Below are positions 21,945 through 33,785 of a stretch of 64,000 nucleotides of DNA, piece after piece. The position numbers were made by a program, and so were the translations under genes. Below the pieces are notes generated by a model. It was not told the origin of the DNA. It saw only the letters and a program-made list of their open reading frames with translations, and did no database searches. Each line of letters opens with the position of its first letter. Positions within the stretch are counted from its first letter, which is position 1. Location: assembly GCF_009905375.1 (NCBI RefSeq), contig NC_133650.1, forward strand, positions 169,960,518 through 170,024,517, read 5' to 3'. The stretch is from Apium graveolens. Taxonomy: Eukaryota; Streptophyta; Magnoliopsida; Apiales; Apiaceae.

Positions 21945-22355
21945 TTCAGGATTGATGATGGAATAGTCTAGTTGTCTAGTTAGCCGAGGCCTTAGTAAGA
22001 GCCAATTTTCCGGGATAGTTGACTTGTATATAGCATCCCTTTTTCTGACTAGACAGATAGACTCTTGTGTATCACTTTTGGGACAGATGACTGTAGCACT
22101 GTTGTACTTTTGACCAGATCGAACTATGTATTCTCGCATTATGTATATATTTGTTTCCTTTCAGTTCAGTTCCATAGTGACGGGATCACTGTTTTATTAT
22201 TGTTATTACTGCACTTCGTATTAGAACTTTCTTAAAATAATAGAATTGCGATATACGTTCTCCCCATTATAAGAGCTGTGCAAGGCACAATGTTGTATAT
22301 GATTGTGACCTAACGTTGAACTTTCTCAATAATTGTTTTTATTATTATCAGAATC
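21945..22355 (+). other. Leader between the extra ORF and gag of element B
   Basis: 411 bp, T-rich toward the end (TTTTTATTATTATCAG just before the gag ATG resembles a splice acceptor with a pyrimidine-rich tract). No coding frame is evident. If the acceptor is used, gag could be translated from a spliced message that lacks the upstream ORF. Confidence 0.4.
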
Positions 22356-25300
22356 ATGCCGCCAAGAAAGATTGGAACTAGGGCGAACCCTGGGTCTGAG
22401 GACCAGGGAAGCCATAATCAGGACAATAGAAACCAAGAACACAGTGAAGAGGAAGATGAGGATTATGTGGAACAGGATGACTCCCTGTATGAAGAGGAAG
22501 AGGAAACATATGATGTTGAGGGATTTGAGATAGAGGCTGGAGAAGGAGAAACCGAGGTTGAGCAACCAGTACCAAACCCAGGCATGGATCCCATGGGTCA
22601 GTTTATGCAACTCTTAAGACAGAATTTGGAACGTCAACCCAACCCACCCCCTCAAGGAAATAACAATGCAGTGGCAAACTCTTTCAGGGCTTTTAAGTCC
22701 CTTAAGCCCCCTGAGTTCCACGGATCAGCCGACCCAGTTGAGGCAAGGGCATGGTTAAAGGAAATGGATAAATCTTTTGAGATTTTGAGTATCGATGAGG
22801 CACAGAAAACTGTATTTGCCACCTACCTTCTGAAAGGAGAAGCTAACTACTGGTGGGAGGCCAAGAAAAACATGGAGACAGATGCTATAATAACCTGGGA
22901 GAGATTTAGTCAGTTGTTTCTAGGGAAGTATTTCCCGAGGTTTATGGAAAACCAGATGGAGCTCAAGTTCTTAGAGCTAAAGCAGAATAACTTGTCTGTA
23001 GCAGAGTACGAAGCGAAATTTACTGAGTTATCAAGGTTTGTGCCGGAGTTTGTGAGCACCGAGGAAAAGAAAGCTAGGAGGTTTCAGCAGGGACTGAAAC
23101 CATGGATTCAGAATAGGGTGGCAATCCTTGAGCTTACGGACTATGCCACTCTGGTGCAAAAGGCAACGATTGTAGAAGTTGGAAGTGAACAGATACAGAA
23201 GGAAAGAGAGGAGAAAGGAATAAAGAGGAAAAGTATGAGCATGGGTGGAGGTTCCGCAGGAAGGAGCTTCCCAACTAGATTTAATCGAGGAGCAGTGTCC
23301 CTACCAGGAAGGAACACTGGGTTTAAGCGGCCAATGAGTGTGAATGTGAGCCAGGGCGGCCAGAAGTCAAGAATGTCCTATTCCAACCAATCTCGACCCC
23401 CATTGCCAGCCTGTAACATATGTGGAAGGAATCACACTGGGGAGTGTAGAGGAAGGCCAGTAACCTGTTTTAAGTGCGGTCGGGAGGGCCACTATGCAAA
23501 TAAGTGCCCATCATCAACCCCTGCCGTCGTTCCAACCACCAATTGTCATCAGTGTGGACGCCCAGGTCATTGGAAGAAGGATTGCCCAATGAGCAAACCA
23601 GCAGCTTCGGGAGCAAGCAGGGCTGCTTCTAATAAGCCACCTACTGCGAGGACTTTCAACATGACAGTCCAGGATGCTATGAAAGATTCAGATGTGATAG
23701 CAGGTACCCTTTCTCTAAATTCAGTCAGTGCAATTGTTTTATTTGATTCGGGAGCAACTAAATCTTTTATATCTAAGGACTTTGCTCGTAAGTTAAGACT
23801 TAAGGCTAAACCTTTGATAGAACCCTTACAAGTAGAAATAGCCAATCATGAAATTATTCCTGTTAACCAGATTCACCCCGCCTGCGAGATAGGCATAGGG
23901 GAGCAATCTTTCAGTGTTGATCTGATTCCTTTTAAATTAGGGGAGTTTGATGTGATTTTGGGAATGGACTGGCTATCTAGCAACGATGCTCAGATAGACT
24001 GTAAAGGGAAGAAAGTTAAGTTAAATATCCCCGGGAAGAAAGAAGTTATATTTAGAGGAAAGAGGCAGACGCAGAAATTTTTGACTATGGCTCAGGCCAA
24101 AAGGATGCTACGAAAAGGAAGTGAGGCCTACCTAGCCTATGTGGTGGACACACAGAAGGAGGTGCCCAACTTACAAGATATTCCAGTAGTCAATGAATTT
24201 GAAGATGTATTCCCCCAAGACCTTCCGGGATTACCACCCGATAGAGTGATTGAGTTCGCTATTGAGTTGGCCCCAGGGACGGCGCCAGTTTCAAAAGCAC
24301 CTTACCGGTTAGCCCCGTTAGAAATGAAGGAATTAGCTATCCAATTGCAGGAACTCTTGGATAAGGGTATGATAAGACCCAGTGTGTCTCCGTGGGGAGC
24401 ACCAGTTTTATTTGTTAAGAAGAAAGATGGGAGCATGAGGTTGTGCATAGACTATCGAGAGTTGAACAAGCTAACCATAAAGAACAGGTACCCATTACCT
24501 AGAATAGACGATCTGTTCGACCAGCTAAAGGATGCTGTTTATTTTTCCAAGATTGACCTGAGAACTGGATATCACCAACTAAAGATTAAACCCGAAGATA
24601 TTTCCAAGACAGCGTTCCGTACCAGGTATGGGCATTATGAGTTCTTGGTAATGTCCTTTGGATTAACCAATGCCCCAGCAGCTTTCATGGATTTAATGAA
24701 TAGAGTATTTAAGAAGTACTTGGACAAGTGTGTGATAGTTTTTATCGATGATATTTTGATCTATTCAAGGACTGAGGCAGAACATGCAGAGCATTTGAGG
24801 ATAGCTCTAGGAATACTCAGAGAGGAGCAGTTATATGCCAAATTCTCGAAATGTGAATTCTGGCGGAAGGAAGTACAGTTTTTAGGACATGTGATCAATA
24901 AAGAAGGAGTATTGGTCGACCCCTCCAAGATAGAGGCGGTCTCAAATTGGGAAAGGCCAACCACACCCACAGAGGTAAGAAGTTTCATAGGATTGGCCGG
25001 CTACTATCGTAGATTTGTACAGGACTTTGCGAAGATCGCAGCCCCTTTGACACGACTTACTCGTAAGACAGAGAAGTTTGAATGGACGGAGAAATGCGAG
25101 AACAGTTTTCAGGAATTAAAGAAAAGGTTGATAACGGCTCCGGTATTGGCATTGCCGGATGGAAAAGGAGATTTTGTGATATATAGTGACGCGTCGCACA
25201 AAGGATTAGGATGTGTGCTTATGCAGCACGGAAAAGTTATTGCGTATGCGTCAAGACAATTGAAGGAATACGAGGTTAGATATCCTACTCATGACCTCGA

Positions 25301-27065
25301 GCTCGCAGCAATAGTATTTGCTTTAAAAATTTGGAGGCACTACTTGTATGGAGAGAAGTGCGAGATTTTCACAGACCATAAGAGCCTCAAGTACATATTT
25401 ACGCAGAAAGAGCTCAACATGCGCCAGAGGAGATGGTTAGAATTAATCAAGGACTACGATTGTGAGATTCTCTATCATCCAGGGAAAGCCAATGTGGTGG
25501 CTGATGCCCTTAGTAGAAAGGAAAGACTCAGAATGTTAACGACTTCGGAAGAATTGATAAGGGATTTTGAGAGAATGGAAATAGAGGTAAAGGTAACCGG
25601 AACCGGAACTGAAAAGCTTTTCGAGATCTCAATGCAGCCAGAATTATTGGAAAAGATCAGATTGTGCCAGGAGAAAACAATGAATGAAGACAGAGAGTCA
25701 ATGACTGGAGAAGAGATCCATACTGAGAAAGATGATAAAGGGATAATGAGGTACTCCTACCGAATTTGGGTTCCGAATGTTCAAGAACTTAAAGATGAGA
25801 TTTTGGATGAAAGCCATAGTTCAAGGTATTCCATTCACCCAGGAAGTACCAAGATGTATAGGGATTTGAAGGAATATTACTGGTGGCCCAACATGAAGAG
25901 GGACGTAGCAGAATGGGTAAACAAGTGTTTGACTTGCCAAAGAGTAAAGGCAGAGCACCAGAGACCCAGTGGACTTTTGCGACCCCTGGAGATTCCCGAA
26001 TGGAAATGGGAACAGATAGCGATGGATTTTGTTGTAGGCTTGCCAAGGACGAAAGCCAATCACGACGCCATTTGGGTAATTATAGACCGACTGACAAAGT
26101 CAGCTCATTTCATTCCTATCAATGAGAGATACACAGTCGATAGACTGGTGGACATTTACCTTAAGGAAATAGTGACGCGACATGGAGTCCCAGCGTCCAT
26201 TGTCTCAGACCGAGACCCTAGGTTTAACTCCAGATTTTGGAGGAGCTTTCAGGAATGTGCGGGGACCAAGTTAAATATGAGTACCGCGTATCATCCCCAG
26301 ACAGATGGGCAGAGTGAAAGGACCATCCAGACACTAGAGGATATGTTGAGAGTCTGTGCAATAGACCTTAAAGGAAGTTGGGATGATCACTTGCCGTTGA
26401 TCGAGTTTTCTTATAACAATAGCTTTCATGCTAACATCGGAATGCCGCCTTATGAGGCCCTGTACGGAAGAAGGTGTCGATCTCCCTTATACTGGGATGA
26501 AGTAGGAGAGCGGAAGATGCTCGGACCCGAAGTGGTCCAAAGGACCAAAGATATAGTGGATCTTATCAGAGGGCGACTTGTAGCAGCCCAAGACAGACAA
26601 AAGAAATATGCAGACCTAGCCCGAAAGGACAAGGAATATGAAGTAGGGGACTTAGTACTGTTGAAAGTATCCCCTTGGAAGGGATTAATGAGGTTCGGAA
26701 AGAAGGGAAAACTAAGCCCAAGATACATTGGACCCTTTGAGATATTAAGACGGATTGGGAAGTTAGCTTACGAGCTAGCCCTACCCCCTAATTTGCAACA
26801 AGTTCATAATGTGTTCCATGTGTCAATGCTAAGGAGGTATCATCGGGATGCCAGGCACATAGTGGAGTACGAGCAGGTGGATATGCAGCCAGATCTAACT
26901 TACGTGGAGGAGCCAGTAAGGATTATAGATAAGAAGGAGCAGGTGCTTCGGAACAAGGTGATCAAGCTAGTCAGAGTACTATGGCAGAATCATAATGTGG
27001 AAGAATCGACTTGGGAACTAGAGAGCGCAATGCTAGAAAAGTACCCCCATTTATTTTCTGTTTGA
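22356..27065 (+). CDS. Gag-pol polyprotein of element B (chromodomain Gypsy, 1569 aa)
   Basis: A single open frame. Domains in order: acidic N-terminus; retrotransposon gag (about 110-300, [13 protein letters not shown]); three Cys/His knuckles (353-414), the second and third being perfect CX2CX4HX4C; aspartic protease with LFDSGA (Asp near 464); reverse transcriptase with FIDD at about 796-799; RNase H with [10 protein letters not shown] (near 942); integrase with an HHCC zinc site (near 1160) and the catalytic triad Asp 1224, Asp 1285, Glu 1321, the last two 35 residues apart; GPF/Y motif (RYIGPF); and a terminal chromodomain (about 1515-1569). Nothing essential looks missing. It should drive reverse transcription and integration, with the chromodomain favouring heterochromatin, as known for chromoviruses. 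Confidence 0.97.
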   Translation: MPPRKIGTRANPGSEDQGSHNQDNRNQEHSEEEDEDYVEQDDSLYEEEEETYDVEGFEIEAGEGETEVEQPVPNPGMDPMGQFMQLLRQNLERQPNPPPQGNNNAVANSFRAFKSLKPPEFHGSADPVEARAWLKEMDKSFEILSIDEAQKTVFATYLLKGEANYWWEAKKNMETDAIITWERFSQLFLGKYFPRFMENQMELKFLELKQNNLSVAEYEAKFTELSRFVPEFVSTEEKKARRFQQGLKPWIQNRVAILELTDYATLVQKATIVEVGSEQIQKEREEKGIKRKSMSMGGGSAGRSFPTRFNRGAVSLPGRNTGFKRPMSVNVSQGGQKSRMSYSNQSRPPLPACNICGRNHTGECRGRPVTCFKCGREGHYANKCPSSTPAVVPTTNCHQCGRPGHWKKDCPMSKPAASGASRAASNKPPTARTFNMTVQDAMKDSDVIAGTLSLNSVSAIVLFDSGATKSFISKDFARKLRLKAKPLIEPLQVEIANHEIIPVNQIHPACEIGIGEQSFSVDLIPFKLGEFDVILGMDWLSSNDAQIDCKGKKVKLNIPGKKEVIFRGKRQTQKFLTMAQAKRMLRKGSEAYLAYVVDTQKEVPNLQDIPVVNEFEDVFPQDLPGLPPDRVIEFAIELAPGTAPVSKAPYRLAPLEMKELAIQLQELLDKGMIRPSVSPWGAPVLFVKKKDGSMRLCIDYRELNKLTIKNRYPLPRIDDLFDQLKDAVYFSKIDLRTGYHQLKIKPEDISKTAFRTRYGHYEFLVMSFGLTNAPAAFMDLMNRVFKKYLDKCVIVFIDDILIYSRTEAEHAEHLRIALGILREEQLYAKFSKCEFWRKEVQFLGHVINKEGVLVDPSKIEAVSNWERPTTPTEVRSFIGLAGYYRRFVQDFAKIAAPLTRLTRKTEKFEWTEKCENSFQELKKRLITAPVLALPDGKGDFVIYSDASHKGLGCVLMQHGKVIAYASRQLKEYEVRYPTHDLELAAIVFALKIWRHYLYGEKCEIFTDHKSLKYIFTQKELNMRQRRWLELIKDYDCEILYHPGKANVVADALSRKERLRMLTTSEELIRDFERMEIEVKVTGTGTEKLFEISMQPELLEKIRLCQEKTMNEDRESMTGEEIHTEKDDKGIMRYSYRIWVPNVQELKDEILDESHSSRYSIHPGSTKMYRDLKEYYWWPNMKRDVAEWVNKCLTCQRVKAEHQRPSGLLRPLEIPEWKWEQIAMDFVVGLPRTKANHDAIWVIIDRLTKSAHFIPINERYTVDRLVDIYLKEIVTRHGVPASIVSDRDPRFNSRFWRSFQECAGTKLNMSTAYHPQTDGQSERTIQTLEDMLRVCAIDLKGSWDDHLPLIEFSYNNSFHANIGMPPYEALYGRRCRSPLYWDEVGERKMLGPEVVQRTKDIVDLIRGRLVAAQDRQKKYADLARKDKEYEVGDLVLLKVSPWKGLMRFGKKGKLSPRYIGPFEILRRIGKLAYELALPPNLQQVHNVFHVSMLRRYHRDARHIVEYEQVDMQPDLTYVEEPVRIIDKKEQVLRNKVIKLVRVLWQNHNVEESTWELESAMLEKYPHLFSV

Positions 27066-27080
27066 TTCCGGGACGGAATC

Positions 27081-27098
27081 CTTTTAAGGAGGGGAGAC
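27081..27098 (+). other. Polypurine tract of element B
   Basis: CTTTTAAGGAGGGGAGAC directly before the 3' LTR. Confidence 0.88.
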
Positions 27099-29277
27099 TA
27101 TAATAACCCCAAAATTTTCAACTTTTTGTAACCCTTATGAATAGTGTTTTAGCTGAATGAGAAAACTTTTCGCGCCACACTATGTAGGGATTCTGTTATG
27201 GATATTCTGGGATATTATTAGTACTCTATGAAGTATATAAGTGTATGTAAAGATCGTCAGAATCCAATTCCGAACACTTTGGTTTTTCCCGGAAATCCAC
27301 AAGGTACGGAGAGAATTGAGTATAAGGTAACAGGATAAAAAGGATTTAAATTAAAGGATTATATTAGAGGATCATAAAAAGGAATATAATGTATTGAGAA
27401 AGGTTAAGGGAACCTAAGTAATAAGATCCCGGGTATGATCCTTCAAACGATAAACGAGAACGAAAGTTAAGCGAACCGTACAACAGATCAGCGGTCATTA
27501 GGCAAACGATTAGGGAGTTAATCAAAGGGTTTAAGGGGAGTGATGTCATCCAACCAATAGAAAGGAGACAAGGAAGGGAGGATGACATCATAGGGGTGAC
27601 ATAAGCATGACATGGAAGGAAGGAGGTGTGGTTGATTTAGGACCACACAAATGTAAGGACAAGGTGGTAATTTGCTAAATGGAAAACAAAAACAAGCCAA
27701 CCAACTAGCAATTCATTTCATCAAAATCAAAAAATCAACCAAGGCATTGTCTTCACTTTGCTCTCGGCTTTCTTGCATTTTCAAAGCTAAAAATTTCCAA
27801 AATCAAGATCCAAGCATCCTTAATTGGTAAGAAAATTCCCTAACCTTCTTTATGCTTAGTAATGGCTATATCATAAGTTTAAGCCACAAATTCTTTCTCT
27901 AGCTTCTTGATTTAATCATTGGAGAAGACAATGAATAGTGTTTTCAAGTTTTAACTTGAGTTTTTTTTTCTTGTTTTCTTGAAGATCCAAGCTTTCTTAA
28001 GACTACTCCAAGCTTATTAAGGCTTCCTAGCTTCACCCACCAATCCAAGGAAGGTATACCACTTTCAAACCCTAGGTTCATATATATTATAAAGTGATTT
28101 TGATGAGTAAGATGTTATGGTATCTTGTTGTTATGTTTAGAGTTGAGATTTGGAATGGTAGTGAAATGAAATGATAATTTAGTGGTTTTGATTTAAAGAA
28201 ACTTAAAGCATGATTAAAGTTAGGTTAAGCATATGTATGAATGAGTAATATTGAATTGTTTGGGATTGTTATGATGTGGTAAGGATGGGTGTTTGATGTG
28301 TGTGGATTTGAGGATGGTTTGTGATGATTGTGGGTAGTTTTAAAAATGGGAAATCGCGTAAACATAGCCGTCGTAATGTCCAATTTTCTTTGGACTGTTT
28401 TGTGCATAGCATTAGGACCCGAGAACCCCCTGTTAAATTGTGACCACTGCCATGTTTAGATAGCTCATGTTACGAGCTTCGTTTTGATATGTAGTTCGTC
28501 CGATTCCGATTTACGGTTTAGGAGAAACGACCGTTTCAAGTAACGGCGTTTCACGAACGAAACTTTTTCCCTCGCCTTACTTTGGAATGTAGGTTAAAGA
28601 CCAAAAAGGATTAATTAATGTGTGAAACATTTATGGTAAGTGTGTTAGGCAGTTGGTAAGTCATTCGCGAAGGAATCGCTTTAAAACTCGTAAAGGTTAA
28701 ATTATTAAAAATGGTGGAGCCGAGGGTACCCGAGTGACTTAAGCGAATCGGTGAGCGCAAAACTAGCATTAGAGTCTAAGTTAGTTAAAGCATAGATTTA
28801 CAAGTGATTTTGGTTTAATTCCAACTTACTTGTTGTTTATAGGTTATCAGACTCGTCCCGAGCCTTTCTCACCCCCAAGTCGCTCAGGCAAGTTTTCTAC
28901 CCGATATACTGTTGTTGTGATGTAAATATATGTATATGCATTATCTTGTGATAGTGCATGATTGTTATTAGCAAATGTTGCGATATATTGGAGCATGCTG
29001 ATATGGTATATATGCATGTCTGTTTCGTAATCTGGTTATCTATCTGTTGATTTCAATGCTTATAGTTGCATAATACCTATGCTAGAAATAAGCAAGTAGT
29101 TGCGTATACCCTTAGTATAGGGGATAAAAGGTGAAAATATTTTCTAAAACCGGGAGTCGAGGATCCCGAGTAGATTTCATATATATATGGATATGGATAT
29201 ATATATATATTTATATATATATATGGTTATAGTTTTCCAAACTATTAATCGAATAATGTTTATTCGATAACTTTAAC

Positions 29278-29549
29278 TTTATTTTATTATTGAATATTAT
29301 TTCGAATATTATTCGAGGACTTATGACTCCTTTTACATTATTTATTGAATATTATTTCGATTATTATTCGAGGACTTATGACTCTTTTATATTATTTATT
29401 GAATATTATTTGAATATTCATTTGAGGATGTATGACTCCTTTATTTTATTTAATGAATATTATTTATAATATTCATTCGAGGTATTATGACTCAGCTTAT
29501 TTTATTTATTGAATATTATTTGAATATTCATTTGAGGATCTATGACTCC
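29278..29549 (+). repeat. Tandem array of five ~55-bp units in the B 3' LTR
   Basis: Copy of the array at 19171-19442, apparently without differences. Confidence 0.8.
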
Positions 29550-30733
29550 GATTATTTGCTGAGGTATATTCTTTATTTTATTAAAGAATAAGGTGTAAAT
29601 AATCAAACTTATTTTCGATTATTCAAATAAAGATAATACTTTCATATAAGTATAACTTTGGTTAATTAATACTCGTTTCTAGTATAAATTTTAATACTTC
29701 TACTTCAATTATTTTTATAAAGACTATTCTTTATGGGAATATTATTTAATTAATAATATTCAGATATTTTCTAATATTCTGGGGACTGATTTACTTCATT
29801 AAATCAGCCTTACTCCAAACACTCTTTAAAGTGTTTTCGAGTCTTCAAAATGATTTTTTTAAAGTCAGAGCGGATCCCAAAACTCATTTTTATATTTAAG
29901 ATCTTCCTTTTTAAAGGGGATTTAAATACTCGCTCAAAACCTGGGGAATCCGGCTCTGTGGTGTATTTTATATTCGCAACGAGGTTGCAGATTTGGTAAA
30001 TGAATTGATTACTTGCCCAATGTTCGGGAAGTAAGCCCATCTAATTGAGTCGGCATAAGCGACAGGCCGGGGTACGGTCTAATATTGTGTAAGTGGCTGG
30101 GTGGCAGTCCATCAACGCGTGAGGGGCCGGGGTACGGTCGAGCGCGAGGTCTTAATTATGACCAGGGTGATGACCGGTGAGGAATTCATCCATCTACAGT
30201 AGAAAAGGTTACTTATTGGTATCTGTGCCTGATCAGCAAGATATCGGGTTTATGCCAAATGTTTTCTTTTCCTTTCCAAAAATTCATTGGATGTTTCGAA
30301 CTCTGTTCATACTTCACATAACAGAGGTTCCAGGAAATGTTTTCGGGATATATATATATGTGGATATATATATATATATATATCGGGACTAAATAAAGTA
30401 TCTCATAACTTTTTATTCAATAATATTTCAAAGATTGAATCTATTCAAGTCTTAACTTGTGGTCTCATCTATGGGATGTTTTTCTTAAAACTTATAATAC
30501 TTTGAAAAGTGGTAGTTCAAGTAACTTTATATGATATAAGTGTGGTGAAGTACTGGTAGCTTCATTCCTTGTTTCTACTTATATCTAGCAAGTAATTATC
30601 TTGCATATGATAGAGATGCTATTAAGTATCCTTTTAGATACTTATATTATTGATATCACTGTATATATTATCTTGCGAGCTGTAAGGCTCACTCTTGCTT
30701 TATTTCTTCATCACACAACAACAGTTAGGAGAG

Positions 30734-30835
30734 ATGGCCAGACTCCAGCAGACCCAGCGCAAGCGCGTGGGAAGCGTCCCGCGTCTTCCCGCTGATATTG
30801 TAGCTGCTATAGCTGCAGAGGTAGATCCATTGTAG
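30734..30835 (+). CDS. Micro-ORF in the 3' LTR of B (33 aa)
   Basis: Exact copy of 20625-20726 by LTR duplication. Here it lies downstream of the 3' end of pol, so it would be translated only if the 3' LTR acts as a promoter. Confidence 0.3.
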   Translation: MARLQQTQRKRVGSVPRLPADIVAAIAAEVDPL

Positions 30836-31127
30836 TTTAGACCATCTACTTTTGAGAATCAAATTATGTATAATTATAACTTGTGGCAGATAATGGCAAT
30901 TAACTGTAAATTTATCAAGTAATCATTTTGGGTTGTAATAATTTTAAATTGTGGATTCAAAGACTTGTACTTATTTCAATTTCATCTCTGAGACTATAAC
31001 GAGTTGTGGTGTGTGTTAGTGTGGGGTCACAGCATGAGGGTATTTATTATTAATTAAGTAAAGTGATATTGTGGAAAGAAAGACCGTGACAACCCGGATT
31101 CCCGACCCCGAATCTGGGGGTGTTACA

Positions 31128-31132
31128 GCCAA
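31128..31132. repeat. Target site duplication of element B, right copy
   Basis: GCCAA immediately after the 3' LTR end, identical to 16990-16994. Confidence 0.95.
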
Positions 31133-31305
31133 CATAGGAGCCTTCACCAACCTTTGCTTCAGTTCTTGAAAGTTGTTCTCGTATTTCTCTGTCCATTTGA
31201 ATTTCTCAGTCTTATGAGTAAGCTGCGTTAAAGTGGATACTATCTTTACGAACTTGAAAGAACCTCCTGTAGTGACCGACCAATCCTACCTCTGGTAGTC
31301 GCCCT
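31128..31305 (-). pseudogene. Reverse transcriptase C-terminal remnant of element A
   Basis: The minus strand, across frame changes, resembles B around [20 protein letters not shown] and FQELKKRL. It is the piece that joined 16994 before B inserted. The upstream RT core, protease and gag are not between this and the 5' LTR, so a large deletion lies on its 5' side. Confidence 0.75.
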
Positions 31306-31309
31306 AACC

Positions 31310-31600
31310 ATGGTCATCAATTCCTCAGTGGTCCTTTATTCATTCTTGTCAGGATCCTTCACGGGATCCTTCTCAGCGATAATCCCTTCTAGAACAACAT
31401 CCTCAACCACTACATCCTCAATATGAACATCATCCGGTCCCGTGTTAGGACGCTCTATCGGATCCACAATCTGATCTCCAATAACTAATAAAACATCATC
31501 GCGTTGTTGCTCCTCAACCTCAAGGTTCGGAGTCCCGCTACCATATACGATAACGAACTACGCTCCTATCACGATATTTATAAGGGTTCCCATAAGGGTT
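31310..31600 (-). pseudogene. Acidic upstream-ORF relic of element A
   Basis: The minus strand contains an Asp/Glu/Val-rich reading frame (pieces such as HIEDVVVEDVV and EKDPVKDPDKN) between the primer site and the pol remnant. Position and composition match the extra ORF of B, but little residue-level identity is visible. A stop ends it at about 31340. Confidence 0.45.
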
Positions 31601-31714
31601 TTAACTGTCAGTACTACGTTAGGTAGTCCGACTATGAACTTGGCAAGAGTTCTTATTTATCGTAGTGAACTTATTATTTTAACGTCACTTCATCTCTGAG
31701 GTTTGTAATGCTTA

Positions 31715-31726
31715 GCTCCGATACCA
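31715..31726 (-). other. Primer binding site of element A (mutated)
   Basis: The minus strand reads TGGTATCGGAGC, the iMet site with one A-to-G change. Confidence 0.85.
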
Positions 31727-31931
31727 TTTATGTAACACCCCCAAATCCGGGGTCGGGGATCCGGGTTGTCACGAGTTCCATTTCCCTTAATAACACCCAA
31801 TCTTAATAAACAATCAACTACTCTGTACTGTGACCCCACAATAAACACACTCACCACAAGTTATAGTCTCATAGATGAATATCCAAAAATAACACGAGTC
31901 ATTTTATTCCACAATTATATGCCATTACACC

Positions 31932-32126
31932 TTAAAAGGGTTTCTGAATAAATTTACATTTCTTTGCCATTATTACAATTGATAAAGATACATAAGTCTG
32001 GTACATCAAAAGTTGAAAGCATAGCCTATTGGTAGTTCCTACCTCAGCTATAGCGACATCAACGCCTATAGGAAACTGCGGAACGTATCCTATCTGCTCG
32101 CGAATTGGGAGCTTGGTCCTGTTCAT
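31932..32126 (-). CDS. Micro-ORF in the A LTR (64 aa), counterpart of the B micro-ORF
   Basis: It starts at an ATG at the position equivalent to the B micro-ORF. The peptide opens MNRTK and keeps G-Y-VPQFP and AIAEV, then runs on because the stop used in B is absent. The extension ends in Lys-rich sequence. Whether it is translated is unknown; the shared pattern with B is the only support. Confidence 0.35.
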   Translation of the reverse strand: MNRTKLPIREQIGYVPQFPIGVDVAIAEVGTTNRLCFQLLMYQTYVSLSIVIMAKKCKFIQKPF

Positions 32127-33654
32127 CTTGTCTATCTGATGTTGTGTGATGAAAGAAGAAAGCAAGGGTGAGCAACAAGCTCACCGAAATAATATGTATA
32201 ATGATTAACAATATATGAGCATTCTCATAGTACTCATGAAAGTCTTGGTCAAATAAAAAAAAAATGAACCAAGTTTGATATCTTATCGCGACCAAGTTGC
32301 AAAATTTTCAGTATATATGTATATATACTTTTCAAAATCTTGGAAGTCCTCTTCCATGCATAATATACACAGAGTTCCAGTTGATAACTGTATAAAAATA
32401 TCGTTGCAAGGTGATCTCATATATCTCACCTTGTCTCAACGTTTTTGTGAAAATCTTTGTCATGCATAAGATAATCATTAACCAGATATAAGTTGAAAAG
32501 ATGAAGTTACAAGATACTCCAATATACTTATATCTTTTCCGGATACTACTTGAACTACCACCGTTCAAGGTATCATCAGTTTCAAAAGTTCATCACATAG
32601 ATGAGACTACAAGAAAAGACTTGAATAGATTCAATCTTTGAAATATCCTCAAAATGAAATGAAGTTATGAGATACTTCATTTGATGAAAACATCATTTTG
32701 AAAACTCGACCCTGCCAACACTCAACAATCGCCCAACCGTAGCCTTTCTATCGAAGTGCTCTGGGTAGTGTTGCAGAAATATCCAATTGGATGATGAACT
32801 CATTACAGGAGTTTGCCGCGCCAGGAAGACCACTCACGATGATCGGTCGCAGTAGTGCAACCCCGCCATTTTCTACATGTAGAGGAGAACAGTCGGATTT
32901 ACTTGTCAACCGAACCCTGGACTCCTAAGGAATGGACCGTCTTAGCGGAACTTCCAGGCCATTTGGGCCAATATATTAAGGCTGGGCCGGCGCCACTTGA
33001 CCACTTACTCCACTCCTAGTTCAGATGAAATCCATGACTCTGAAACGTAAAGCTCGTCCCCCCTTTCCCCAAGTAGAAACTTGTTGATACGGCTCCACCA
33101 AGAAGTCATATCTAGTTGGAAAGGAAAACTCGCCGATATTTCACAGGCGGTGCCTGTTAATGGATTAACTTGTTCCAAGAATTTTACTTCCCGAGTGTTG
33201 GGTAAGTAATCAAAAACTCTTTTATCAAAACAGCAACCTTGTTGCGAATATAAAATACACCACAGAGCTAGATCCCTCAGGTTTTGAACGAGTATTTAAA
33301 TCCCCTTCGAAAGAAAGATCTTAAATATAAAAAAATGAGTTTTGGGATCCGCCCTAACCTTTAAAATTCATTTTGAAGACCCGAAAATATTTTTAAGAAT
33401 GTTTGGAGTAATGCTGATTTAATAAAATAAATCAGTCCCGGTGTATTAGAAAATATATGAATATTATTATTTAAATAATATTCCCATAAAGAATAATCTT
33501 TATAAAAATAATTGTAGTAGAAGTTTTAAAACTCATACTTGAAATGAATAATAAATAACCAAAGATATACTTATACGAAAGTGCGATCTTTATTAGAATA
33601 ATCGAAAATAAGTTTGATTATCGAAACATTATTCTTTAATAAAATAAAGAATAT

Positions 33655-33785
33655 TTTTTAATAAAATAAGCGGAGTCATAAGTCCTCGAATGAATATTCA
33701 AAACAATATTCATTAAATAAAATAAGCGGAGTCATAAGTCCTCGAATGAATATTCATTAAGTGAAATAAAGTTATCGAATAAACC
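33655..33785 (-). repeat. Short tandem array (about two units) in the A LTR
   Basis: Two copies of AAATAAGCGGAGTCATAAGT with the following CTCGAATGAATATTC, the reverse complement of the B array unit. The B LTR has about five. Confidence 0.7.

Larger units (their letters stand above)
16995..31127 (+). mobile_element. Element B: complete chromodomain Gypsy retrotransposon, 14.1 kb
   Basis: It is complete in every visible part: 4024-bp 5' LTR, tRNA-iMet primer site, an extra ORF, open gag-pol with chromodomain, polypurine tract, 4029-bp 3' LTR, and a 5-bp duplication GCCAA on both sides. The LTRs appear identical apart from one base at the second position and three homopolymer or AT-dinucleotide length changes (+1, +2, +2, which exactly account for the 5-bp length difference). 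This is a very young and possibly still competent copy. The pol type with a C-terminal chromodomain and iMet primer fits the Tekay/Del clade. Confidence 0.97.
27099..31127 (+). repeat. 3' LTR of element B (4029 bp)
   Basis: It is collinear with 16995-21018. It starts TATAATAACCCC where the 5' LTR has TGTAATAACCCC; A keeps TG after the same polypurine tract, so this is a G-to-A change in this copy. Other differences are one extra T in a T-run near 27965 and two extra AT dinucleotides (near 29180 and 30370). Confidence 0.96.

Noticed and set aside
22326..22610. 94-codon minus-strand ORF at the start of B gag
   Set aside because: Antisense shadow of the gag sequence with biased composition; hydrophobic only because the sense strand is rich in Glu/Lys codons.
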